The notes under the pieces: generated by a model
Databases searched by the model: none
Seen by the model: the letters and a program-made list of their open reading frames with translations, nothing else
What the model was told of the DNA's origin: nothing
NCBI GenBank assembly: GCA_030691775.1
Contig: JAUYDN010000170.1
Span: 1 to 5,482 of the forward strand
DNA: 5,482 nucleotides
Direction: 5' to 3'
DNA from: Dehalococcoidia bacterium
GTDB lineage: Bacteria; Chloroflexota; Dehalococcoidia; Dehalococcoidales; Fen-1064
Part shown: piece by piece, positions 1 through 5,202 of the stretch
How the letters are laid out: every line of letters starts with the position of its first letter
Position numbering within the stretch: position 1 is the first letter of the stretch
Made by a program: the position numbers and the translations under genes

Positions 1-5
1 ATGGG

Positions 6-115
6 TGTCATTCTGGAGCGAAGCGAAGAATCTCAGAGTGGGGGAATAAGGCAACGCCTCCCCACCACCAGATTCTTCGTTGTCCCGATGCTATCGGGAC
101 TCCTCCAGAATGACA
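6..115. repeat. Nested palindromic dispersed repeat (MITE/REP-like), element 1
   Basis: Four nested pairs of inverted arms are visible: 6-18 with 103-115 (13 bp perfect, TGTCATTCTGGAG), 24-33 with 70-79 (CGAAGAATCT), 38-43 with 60-65 (GTGGGG) and 49-52 with 56-59 around an AAC loop. The whole could fold as one long hairpin. The right arm carries an extra self-contained hairpin, GTCCCGAT-gct-ATCGGGAC, at 82-100, where the left arm has only five bases. No coding potential was seen. The ends resemble the GTCATTC-type ends of dispersed repeats in many bacterial genomes; that family assignment is from memory. Confidence 0.75.
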
Positions 116-173
116 GACCAATTGTTTTGAGACAAGCTCCAAGCCCCGCCCCTACAAGAATAATTTGAAGAAC

Positions 174-178
174 GGAGG
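174..178 (+). promoter_or_regulatory. Shine-Dalgarno site deciding the acetyltransferase start
   Basis: GGAGG lies seven bases before ATG 186. The in-frame TTG at 165 lies upstream of this site and has no ribosome binding site of its own, so ATG 186 is the likely start. Confidence 0.8.
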
Positions 179-185
179 CATTAAA

Positions 186-722
186 ATGTTAAAAGGCAAA
201 ATGGTATTCCTACGCCCTGTCAAAAGGTCCGACCTGCAGAATTTTCTGAAATGGTTCAACGACCCGGAGGTTATCCAGTACGTTGGATTGTACTTGCCCA
301 TGACTGAAATGGCTGAAGAGAAATGGATTGAAGGTCTGGCTGAGCGCGCCAGGTCGGACACCCCCTTCGTTATCGAGGCAATTGAAGGTGAGACGACCAG
401 ACCGATAGGCAATATCGGACTGCACCAGATAAACAACAAAGACCGCTCTGCCACGTTCGGGATTGCCATCGGTGAAAAGGACTACTGGAGCCGGGGTTAC
501 GGCACGGAAGCAGCGCGGTTGATAATCAACTACGGTTTTGAACAGTTGAACCTGCACCGTATCTCCTCGTCTGCGTTGAGCTTTAATGAACGTAGCATCA
601 GGATGCACCTGCGGGTCGGATTCAAGGAAGAAGGGCATCAGCGGGAAGCTATTTTTAAAAATGGCAGGTACTATGACCATGCCGGCTTCGGTATACTGAA
701 AGACGAGTGGAAAGGACTGTAA
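186..722 (+). CDS. GNAT family N-acetyltransferase, RimJ/RimL type
   Basis: This 178-residue protein would transfer an acetyl group from acetyl-CoA to an amine, either a protein N-terminus or a small molecule; the substrate cannot be told from sequence. It covers one complete GNAT (Acetyltransf_3-like) domain. It opens with an LRPVKRSDL segment (9-17). The acetyl-CoA pyrophosphate loop R103-G-Y-G-T107 follows WS, and helix EAARLIINYGF comes next. The usual second half is present: LNLHRI (121-126), N134-E-R-S (134-137), VGFKEEG (144-150) and REAIFKNGRYYD (153-164). No signal peptide or membrane segment is seen, so it should be cytoplasmic. The start at 186 is chosen for its Shine-Dalgarno site. 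It ends just before an MFS transporter relic on the same strand, so the two may once have been co-transcribed. The family is secure, the substrate unknown. Confidence 0.9.
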   Translation: MLKGKMVFLRPVKRSDLQNFLKWFNDPEVIQYVGLYLPMTEMAEEKWIEGLAERARSDTPFVIEAIEGETTRPIGNIGLHQINNKDRSATFGIAIGEKDYWSRGYGTEAARLIINYGFEQLNLHRISSSALSFNERSIRMHLRVGFKEEGHQREAIFKNGRYYDHAGFGILKDEWKGL

Positions 723-732
723 CAGAGACAGG

Positions 733-903
733 ATACCACGGAGAATAGGTCTGATTGGCGTTTTCCAGCGCAAGTCCTGGAACTACGGGTGGGTAGTCAT
801 CGGGATTCTCCTGTTTATCGATGCTATGGCGATGGGCGTAACCTTTACGCTCGGCATAATGCTACCATCGCTTTCCGATGAACTGGAGATGGTCCCGGTA
901 TGA
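733..903 (+). pseudogene. N-terminal remnant of an MFS transporter
   Basis: Reading codons from 733 gives a tail-less start of a Major Facilitator protein: a short basic lead (QRKSWN), then YGWVVIGILLFIDAMAMGV as first membrane helix, then TFTLGIMLPSLSDELEM. The order YGWVV..., a small-residue helix, then G-x-x-LPSLSDEL is typical of MFS helix 1 and the loop after it. The frame stops at TGA 901-903, after about 56 codons; MFS proteins usually have around 400 residues and 12 helices. Neither the same frame nor the next frame beyond 903 looks like MFS. There is no ATG, GTG or TTG start before the helix (first in-frame ATG at 826), although GGAG at 740-743 could be an old ribosome binding site. 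I infer a gene broken at both ends, left just behind the acetyltransferase. Confidence 0.6.
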
Positions 904-1050
904 AGCTATCACCACGAATTCCCGGCACGACCCGCCACCGTTAATTACAGGGTCGAAGCCCGCTACCGAATCATACTCACGGCTAATAGCTGAAAGCCGG
1001 GCTCGCCACCTCCCGATTGTATCGGGACTCGCGACGACGCCGGGCGTCAT

Positions 1051-1080
1051 TTGACACTTATTATCCTGCGAATGTAGTAT
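1051..1080 (+). promoter_or_regulatory. Candidate sigma70-type promoter
   Basis: A perfect TTGACA box (1051-1056) is followed after 18 bases by TAGTAT (1075-1080), four of six matches to TATAAT. It points toward homoserine dehydrogenase, but that start codon is about 330 bases further on, past two repeats. It could drive a long-leader transcript, serve the repeat region, or be a leftover. The assignment is by box match only. Confidence 0.35.
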
Positions 1081-1102
1081 TAGCTCAACTGCACGTATTA
1101 GA

Positions 1103-1198
1103 AAAAGGTCTCTTCTCCCTTTGAGCGGAGAGGATAATGGTGAGGGTGGCGAATCGTGCTTGTTATCACCCTCAACCTGACCTTTTCCCCTCTAGGGG
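1103..1198. repeat. Palindromic dispersed repeat, element 3 (TGAGGGTG family)
   Basis: Nested inverted arms: AAAAGGTC 1103-1110 with GACCTTTT 1179-1186, and TGAGGGTG 1141-1148 with CACCCTCA 1167-1174. A smaller hairpin TCTCC/GGAGA (1114-1118, 1127-1131) sits inside the left arm, and CCCC-tcta-GGGG (1187-1198) follows the right arm. A shorter relative lies near 4565-4626. No reading frame of interest crosses it. Confidence 0.65.
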
Positions 1199-1224
1199 GC
1201 TTTGCCTCAAAAGTCGAGTAGCCT

Positions 1225-1308
1225 TGTCACCCTGAGCACAACGAAGGGTCTCCCTGCCTACTGAGTAGTGTCGGAGATTCTTCGTTCGCTTCGCTCCTCA
1301 GAATGACA
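1225..1308. repeat. Imperfect palindromic repeat, element 2
   Basis: The left arm begins TGTCACCCTGAG (1225-1236) and continues ACGAAGGGTCTCC to 1253. The right arm runs GGAGATTCTTCG (1273-1284) to CTCAGAATGACA (1297-1308). The arms are imperfect complements, and the centre holds CTACT-g-AGTAG (1258-1268). The right arm shares AGATTCTTCG and AGAATGACA with the right arm of element 1, so both belong to one family. The GGGC-aac-GCCC hairpin just after it (1313-1323) parallels AGGC-aac-GCCT in element 1. Confidence 0.6.
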
Positions 1309-1375
1309 TTTAGGGCAACGCCCCTCGAGGGAGAAGGGAGATTAGCATGGCATTCCTGGTTTCATTGTTTCGTTG

Positions 1376-1385
1376 GTTACGTAAC
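1376..1385. promoter_or_regulatory. Perfect 10-bp palindrome upstream of homoserine dehydrogenase
   Basis: GTTACGTAAC reads the same on both strands and lies 34 bases before ATG 1420. Its position would suit a repressor operator, but no promoter boxes can be placed convincingly around it and a 10-bp palindrome can occur by chance. Confidence 0.2.
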
Positions 1386-1419
1386 GCACCGCACGTGTTT
1401 ATTGGGAGTTAGAATTCTT

Positions 1420-2685
1420 ATGTCTGAGACTAAAAAGGTTGCCGTCATCGGTTTTGGTAATATCGGTAGCGGCGTGGTTAAAACCCTGTATGAAAAAGGC
1501 GTCGCCGGGCTGGAGCTGGTAAAGGTCATCGATATCGACCTTGAGAGAAAGCGCCCGGTGCGCATCCCGGAGAAAATGCTCTCTCCCCACTGGCAGACCG
1601 CCGTCAACGACCCCAAAATCGATATTATCGTCGAGCTTGTCGGTGGTATCGAGCCCGCGAAAACAATCATTACACGCGCTCTGGAGAAGGGGAAGGATGT
1701 GGTAACCGCCAACAAGATGCTCCTCGCAAACGAGGGTGAGCATATCTTTGGACTGGCTTCCAGTCTCGGGAGGCGAGTCGGTTTCCGAGCCAGTTTCGTC
1801 GGTTGTCACTCCCTCATCCACGAATTCCGGACCGTTGGGTCTGCCGCCAAGAAGTTCCGCCGCATCTACGCTATCCTTAACGGCACTTCCAACTACATTC
1901 TCTCCACGATGACCCGGGACGGAAAAACTTTCCGGGAAGCCCTGAAAGAGGCACAGGAGAGTGGTCTTGCGGAGGCAAATCCTTCGGACGATATCGACGG
2001 TATCGATACGGCGAACAAAATCCGCATCCTTCTTAATCTCATCACTAATAGCTACCAGAAAGTCCCTGACTTCCACATCGAAGGCATCCGCGATATCACC
2101 TCACAGGATATCCAGTACGCGGCAGAGCTGGGTTACGCCATTAAACTGGTTGGCGTTATCGAGCAGGTTGACAGCTCTGTTACTGTCGGGGTGCATCCAG
2201 CCTTATTGCCGCAGACCTCATTGCTCGGGTCGCTCCAGGGAGCTTATAACGGCACTGAACTTGAGGATGAGTACGGGGTAATATCCGGGCTGGTAGCGCC
2301 GGGTGCGGGTGTCTATCCCACCACGGACGCGATTATCAAGGACCTGGTGGACATTGCCGAAGGCAGACCTCTGCCTATGCCTGCTTCCGCCGAGCCGCTG
2401 GTATTAGGCAATACGGAACTGGCGGAACGGCGTTACTACCTGCGCTTCAGCGTCCTGAACCAGGCTGGCGTGCTCGCGCAAATCTGCAACATCTTCTGGA
2501 AATACAATATCAGCATCGCCGGGGTGATTCAGAAAGAGCCGGTCTCTACTAAATTCGTACCTGTAGTAATGACCACCTATAAAGCAAAGGAGAAAGATAT
2601 CCAGGGCGCCATCAAGGCAGTCGATAAACTCGATGCGGCAAAAGCCGCGACGCGACTCATCCGGATTCTCAGCGCGAATACGTAG
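1420..2685 (+). CDS. hom: Homoserine dehydrogenase with C-terminal ACT domain
   Basis: This enzyme reduces aspartate semialdehyde to homoserine with NAD(P)H, the branch point to threonine and methionine. At 421 residues it has normal family length. The Rossmann fold carries G11-F-G-N-I-G16; beta strand 2 ends in acidic VIDID (36-40), which hints at NAD rather than NADP. The catalytic region shows VTANK (K99), LNGTSNYIL (153-161) and a full match to the family signature, AEANPSDDIDGIDTANK (184-200), containing E185, D196 and K200. A regulatory ACT domain follows (about 338-416, YYLRFSVLNQAGVLAQ...). The loop at 123-131 is odd: RASFVGCHS stands where EASVGGGIP-like sequence is normal. ATG 1420 is chosen because the Rossmann strand starts right after it and GGGAG lies at 1404-1408; the in-frame ATG 1303 falls in a repeat. 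No thrB or thrC adjoins. Confidence 0.93.
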   Translation: MSETKKVAVIGFGNIGSGVVKTLYEKGVAGLELVKVIDIDLERKRPVRIPEKMLSPHWQTAVNDPKIDIIVELVGGIEPAKTIITRALEKGKDVVTANKMLLANEGEHIFGLASSLGRRVGFRASFVGCHSLIHEFRTVGSAAKKFRRIYAILNGTSNYILSTMTRDGKTFREALKEAQESGLAEANPSDDIDGIDTANKIRILLNLITNSYQKVPDFHIEGIRDITSQDIQYAAELGYAIKLVGVIEQVDSSVTVGVHPALLPQTSLLGSLQGAYNGTELEDEYGVISGLVAPGAGVYPTTDAIIKDLVDIAEGRPLPMPASAEPLVLGNTELAERRYYLRFSVLNQAGVLAQICNIFWKYNISIAGVIQKEPVSTKFVPVVMTTYKAKEKDIQGAIKAVDKLDAAKAATRLIRILSANT

Positions 2686-2714
2686 GTGGTTAATAGTAAT
2701 TACTGAAAACTACC
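2685..2714. terminator. Possible hairpin between two convergent genes
   Basis: GGTGGTT (2685-2691) can pair with AACTACC (2708-2714), with one G-T wobble, and AGTAATTACT (2695-2704) is a perfect inner palindrome. The stem spans the stop codons of both converging genes, which are only 24 bases apart. No strong T-run follows on the plus strand and only TTTT on the minus, so terminator function is uncertain. Confidence 0.3.
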
Positions 2715-4239
2715 CCTTACTCGCCAGTCCCTTGCGTAGCTGGAAAACGTACACGATGACAATCAACACCTGGAGGGCAACCAGGGCATACCGCGCCCAC
2801 GGCGGTAAAATGTCCACCGGCTTCATACGGAAACCCGCCGGTTCAGACCATTCCCCTACGTTCGAGGCACCATCGGTGGCACGGACTCGCCAGTAATAAT
2901 AAGTGCCACGGCGGTTCGGCAGTAGTTTTTCCCCGTCAGTCAGCGTATATTGCGCCTGTCTCAGACCGGTCTTCTCGATGAGGGGATGCAGGAAGTCCGG
3001 CTCGCGGGCAATCTGCATCGTATAGAAGAGTGGCTGGCTCAGGTCATAGACACTCTCCCAATTCAAAGAAAGCGGCGCTGTGACCTGGCTGTTTCGAATC
3101 GGCGTCAGCGGCACAGGAGCGGCCGGCGGTTCCGATTCCACGGTAAAAATGACCTGGTATGTATTCGAGCCATCCGTCGCCGTGATAACATGTGTCCCTG
3201 CAGAACTAACTGGCACCGTAATCGTACTGTTGAAAGACCCCACGGTATCCGTCAGCAACCAGGCGACTTCCTCGGCATCATATTTAACGACCAGCAGACT
3301 GCGGACTTCGAATCCGGTACCGGTCATCGTAAATTTAGCGCCCACCGCGCCGGAACTCCGGTTGACGGCAACGCGGGAGGTAATAACAACCTCTCCCCAT
3401 TTTGTCTCTCCGGTCAAATCTTCTACTTGCACCGGGTAGTTACCAGCCTTCATCAGTGGTACGATGAATTGGGCGTTAAAGGAGCCGCGCTCCGTAGTTT
3501 TGGCATACGCAACTGTCCGGTCATAAAGGCTGACGGAAACCTCGTTGTTGCCGGTATAACCGGTGCCAACCACATTCACTTTATCGCCGACGGCAACGGT
3601 ACCTGGTTCGATGGCGATAGACGGTACAATCTCAAAATCTACGGAAGCGGACTGTCCTTCCTCATTGACGGCAATCACGCTATGTTTGCCCCGCTGACTG
3701 GGAGGCACGTTAAATTGGAAACTGCATTCTCCTGTTTCACTGGCGGTACGCGTCCCGAGGGTTTCCGTCTCCCCATCAAAACGGTACTGGAAAGTCACTG
3801 GCTTACCGGAATAAAATCCCCGTGCCGTGGCGAATACCGGAGTTTGTGCCGTCCCGCCCCAGGTGTTTAACCTCACCTCTGATGCAGGTACAGAAAAAAT
3901 ATCTTCGGCAAGTATAACGCCAGCATTGTTTTTTACGCTGATATTGATGTTGCCGGAACGGGCAAACCTCGGTACCGGGAAGGAGACCGAAAAAGCGCCG
4001 CTCAGTGGCGCGGTTACTCTCGCCGAAGCAACTTCATCGTCACCAAAAAATACAGACAGACGGTCGTTGTTATAGGAAGTAAAATTGTTGCCGGCTACCG
4101 TCACTTTTGTCCCGGGTGCGCCGGATTTGGGTGAAATGACAATGGATGGCGCCGCGTGCACGGGTTGGGGCAAAAGCGCTGTGAAAATTATAGCCGATAG
4201 ACAAAAAGTAATGATGCTTGAAACAAGTCGGGACTTCAT
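2710..4239 (-). CDS. Secreted, membrane-anchored protein with Ig-like (IPT/TIG-type) repeats and FN3-like domain
   Basis: This 509-residue protein is probably displayed on the cell surface; its partner is unknown. A signal peptide spans 1-29 (basic MKSR, hydrophobic core, cleavage likely after VHA). Four Ig-like modules of 82-89 residues follow (about 31-118, 120-206, 207-288, 289-368). Modules 1, 3 and 4 open with a G-x-K/D-K/x-V...G-x-x-F/Y pattern such as SGAPGTKVTVAG. All four share a G-x-F...VP core near 81-90, 170-179, 252-261 and 334-344. An FN3-like domain (about 375-472) contains YTMQIAREPDF and YYYWRVRATDG. One membrane helix (481-499) and the short basic tail QLRKGLASKG end the chain, giving an outside-facing, C-terminally anchored topology. 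ATG 4239 has TCCTC (GAGGA on the minus strand) eight bases away and sits just below a promoter. An adhesin or envelope scaffold is plausible, but function is not determined. Confidence 0.85.
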   Translation of the reverse strand: MKSRLVSSIITFCLSAIIFTALLPQPVHAAPSIVISPKSGAPGTKVTVAGNNFTSYNNDRLSVFFGDDEVASARVTAPLSGAFSVSFPVPRFARSGNINISVKNNAGVILAEDIFSVPASEVRLNTWGGTAQTPVFATARGFYSGKPVTFQYRFDGETETLGTRTASETGECSFQFNVPPSQRGKHSVIAVNEEGQSASVDFEIVPSIAIEPGTVAVGDKVNVVGTGYTGNNEVSVSLYDRTVAYAKTTERGSFNAQFIVPLMKAGNYPVQVEDLTGETKWGEVVITSRVAVNRSSGAVGAKFTMTGTGFEVRSLLVVKYDAEEVAWLLTDTVGSFNSTITVPVSSAGTHVITATDGSNTYQVIFTVESEPPAAPVPLTPIRNSQVTAPLSLNWESVYDLSQPLFYTMQIAREPDFLHPLIEKTGLRQAQYTLTDGEKLLPNRRGTYYYWRVRATDGASNVGEWSEPAGFRMKPVDILPPWARYALVALQVLIVIVYVFQLRKGLASKG

Positions 4240-4247
4240 GAGGGATT

Positions 4248-4252
4248 TCCTC
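4248..4252 (-). promoter_or_regulatory. Shine-Dalgarno site of the Ig-like surface protein
   Basis: On the minus strand GAGGA stands eight bases before ATG 4239. The longer in-frame start at 4347 would place about 36 non-secretory residues before the signal peptide and lies upstream of the promoter, so 4239 is preferred. Confidence 0.7.
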
Positions 4253-4269
4253 GTTGCTGTCACCTGATA

Positions 4270-4298
4270 ATCGTAAGGCAAAGAGTGGATGCTGTCAA
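4270..4298 (-). promoter_or_regulatory. Sigma70-type promoter of the surface protein gene
   Basis: On the minus strand a perfect TTGACA (4298-4293) is followed after exactly 17 bases by TACGAT (4275-4270), four of six matches to TATAAT. Transcription would begin near 4262, leaving a leader of about 22 bases that holds the ribosome binding site. Spacing, direction and distance to the start codon all fit. Confidence 0.65.
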
Positions 4299-4402
4299 TC
4301 AGCGTTGTAATCATCCGAATCTGTGAGTACAAGTTTAAAAAGCCCATCTATGAGGTGAAAGACGTTTCATCAAACAGGTATCTGAGGCGGTCTGAAAATT
4401 GC

Positions 4403-4432
4403 CTGGATTGTCGGGTCAAGCCCGACAATGAC
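4403..4432 (-). repeat. REP-like hairpin, GTCATTGTCGGG type
   Basis: Perfect 9-bp arms ATTGTCGGG (4407-4415) and CCCGACAAT (4421-4429) enclose the loop TCAAG. Read on the minus strand it starts GTCATTG and ends AATCCAG, the ends seen in widespread bacterial REP elements. First of three hairpins in a row. Confidence 0.75.
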
Positions 4433-4438
4433 AAAGAG

Positions 4439-4476
4439 GGATGTTGGATTCCAGCAAAAGCTGGAATCCAACATCC
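4439..4476. repeat. 17-bp perfect inverted repeat with AAAA loop
   Basis: GGATGTTGGATTCCAGC (4439-4455) and its exact complement (4460-4476) flank AAAA. This is the strongest hairpin in the window. The inner ATTCCAGC/GCTGGAAT part matches the REP core of its neighbours; the outer GGATGTTG/CAACATCC part extends the stem. Confidence 0.85.
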
Positions 4477-4484
4477 ACAAAACT

Positions 4485-4511
4485 GTCATACCAGCGAAGG
4501 CTGGTATCCAG
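4485..4511 (+). repeat. REP-like hairpin, GTCATACCAGCG type
   Basis: Arms ATACCAGC (4488-4495) and GCTGGTAT (4500-4507) enclose GAAG. It starts GTCAT and ends ATCCAG. Compared with the common form GTCATTCC...GGAATCCAG, both arms differ in a matching way, which preserves the stem. Confidence 0.75.
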
Positions 4512-4564
4512 AGGAAAACAACGCTCTATGATAGTAAAAATCATTTTCGGACAACCTGATTTAA

Positions 4565-4626
4565 GGTGAGGGCTACTTTTTTCTCGTAGTGGTATCACCC
4601 TCAGTTTTTTCCTCGCCCCTCAAGGG
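4565..4626. repeat. Shorter relative of element 3, terminator-like
   Basis: TGAGGG (4567-4572) pairs with CCCTCA (4598-4603), inside which CTAC (4573-4576) pairs with GTAG (4586-4589). GGTGAGGG and TATCACCCTCA recall element 3 at 1103-1198. A run GTTTTTT (4604-4610) follows the right arm, so on the plus strand it resembles an intrinsic terminator, although no gene lies upstream to be ended. CCCT-ca-AGGG (4617-4626) adjoins. Confidence 0.5.
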
Positions 4627-4774
4627 AGAAGGAACTTTGGCGAGGCTAAAGAAATCCACGGTTTACGGTAATCGGTGATTAGTTTGCAGTTATTACGTAG
4701 AGCACTAAGTACTTCTCACCCAATTCAGGGTCCAAGGTTTGTGGATAGCAGGGGTATACAAGAAAACCGACTCC

Positions 4775-4814
4775 CTTCCCCGCGGGAAGAGCCTGCCCCG
4801 TACTTGATACGGGG
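4775..4814. repeat. Two adjacent small hairpins
   Basis: CTTCCC-cgc-GGGAAG (4775-4789, core imperfect by one base) is followed by CCCCGTA (4796-4802) and TACGGGG (4808-4814) around CTTGA. The second has the same CCCGTA/TACGGG arms as the hairpin at 4879-4896. Confidence 0.6.
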
Positions 4815-4864
4815 GATGGGGCGTTGTGTTTGGATTACGCTCGCTTCTTTCATGAGAAACCTCT

Positions 4865-4947
4865 CTGGATTCCCCGCTCCCGTATCGGAGTACGGGTTCA
4901 CCCTGAACGGGCTCACCGTGAACGGGACAGGCTTCGCGGAGAATGAC
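4865..4947 (-). repeat. Composite REP-like element with nested hairpins
   Basis: On the minus strand it begins GTCATTCTCCGCG and ends GCGGGGAATCCAG, matching REP-type ends. Between them lie CCCGTA-tcggag-TACGGG (4879-4896), GTTCA-ccc-TGAAC (4896-4908) and a second TGAACGGG copy, so the usual short loop has been replaced by about 50 bases of smaller palindromes. Confidence 0.6.
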
Positions 4948-4960
4948 AAGGAATCGGGCA

Positions 4961-4987
4961 GTCGTGTCCCCCGCGAAAGCGGGGACA
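4961..4987 (+). repeat. REP-like hairpin with one bulged base
   Basis: CCCCGC (4969-4974) pairs with GCGGGG (4979-4984) around GAAA. Beyond a bulged C at 4968, TGT (4965-4967) pairs with ACA (4985-4987). It lies 14 bases after the composite element. Confidence 0.65.
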
Positions 4988-5072
4988 ACAACACCGAGTG
5001 TAACCGATGGGAAGTAATTGGTACTCGGCATAATAACAGACTAAAAACTGGCGGCTCGAAATAGTTGTACAC

Positions 5073-5100
5073 TTGATTATTGATAGGCGATACTTATAAA
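5073..5100 (+). promoter_or_regulatory. Candidate promoter of tRNA-Leu
   Basis: TTGATT (5073-5078) and TATAAA (5095-5100) are separated by 16 bases. Transcription would start near 5107, about five bases before the mature tRNA 5' end, a close fit for a stand-alone tRNA gene. Confidence 0.5.
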
Positions 5101-5111
5101 ATAGCTTACGT

Positions 5112-5198
5112 GCCGGGATGGCGGAACAGGCAGACGCAGCGGACTTAAAATCCGCCGGAGTAACATCCGTGTGGGTTCGACCCCCTCTCCCGGCACCA
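5112..5198 (+). tRNA. tRNA-Leu (anticodon UAA)
   Basis: All parts of a class II tRNA can be placed. The acceptor stem is GCCGGGA (5112-5118) with TCCCGGC (5188-5194). The D stem is GCG/CGC. The anticodon stem GCGGA/TCCGC encloses CTTAAAA, with anticodon TAA at 5146-5148. A long variable arm CGGA/TCCG (5156-5169) is typical of leucine and serine tRNAs. The T loop is TTCGACC (5176-5182). Discriminator A 5195 suits leucine, and CCA is encoded (5196-5198). The T stem GTGGG/CCCTC has a T-T mismatch at its second pair (5172 and 5186). The tRNA reads UUA and, by wobble, UUG. Confidence 0.95.
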
Positions 5199-5202
5199 GG
5201 GG

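Larger units (their letters stand above)
904..1224. other. Non-coding gap with relic sequence and hairpins
   Basis: No credible gene was found between the transporter relic and the next repeat. Contents: unrecognised sequence to about 1000; a hairpin TCCCGAT-tgt-ATCGGGA at 1011-1027, matching the one nested in element 1; a promoter-like pair at 1051-1080; and palindromic element 3 at 1103-1198. A 62-codon minus-strand reading frame (862-1050) has no ribosome binding site and runs antisense to the transporter relic. Confidence 0.6.
4299..5072. other. Gene-free intergenic region filled with palindromic repeats
   Basis: I find no credible gene in these roughly 770 bases. Reading frames of 60 to 158 codons cross it on both strands, but they translate palindromic repeats (for example peptides such as WIPAKAGIQ and RVKPDND, typical of REP translations) and lack ribosome binding sites. 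It contains the separately listed hairpins at 4403-4511, 4565-4626, 4775-4814, 4865-4947 and 4961-4987. The stretch 4640-4770 shows nothing I can name. Confidence 0.7.

Noticed and set aside
127..158. Possible promoter TTGAGA ... TACAAG before the acetyltransferase
   Set aside because: The spacing is 20 bases and the -10 box is poor, so it was not listed as a feature.
862..1050. 62-codon minus-strand frame
   Set aside because: No ribosome binding site, antisense to the transporter relic, and includes the 1011-1027 hairpin.
2950..3870. 306-codon plus-strand frame opposite the surface protein
   Set aside because: It is antisense to a gene with clear signal peptide, repeats and anchor; its own peptide shows no recognisable domain.
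4289..4531. 80-codon plus-strand reading frame
   Set aside because: It translates the REP hairpins (RVKPDND, WIPAKAGIQ), has no ribosome binding site, and overlaps the promoter of the minus-strand gene.
4403..4987. CRISPR array
   Set aside because: The hairpins differ in sequence, strand and spacing, and there are no regular spacers or cas genes.
4675..5072. Overlapping reading frames of 108 to 129 codons on both strands
   Set aside because: They run through nested palindromes, which keep several frames open; their peptides show no domain and no start signal.
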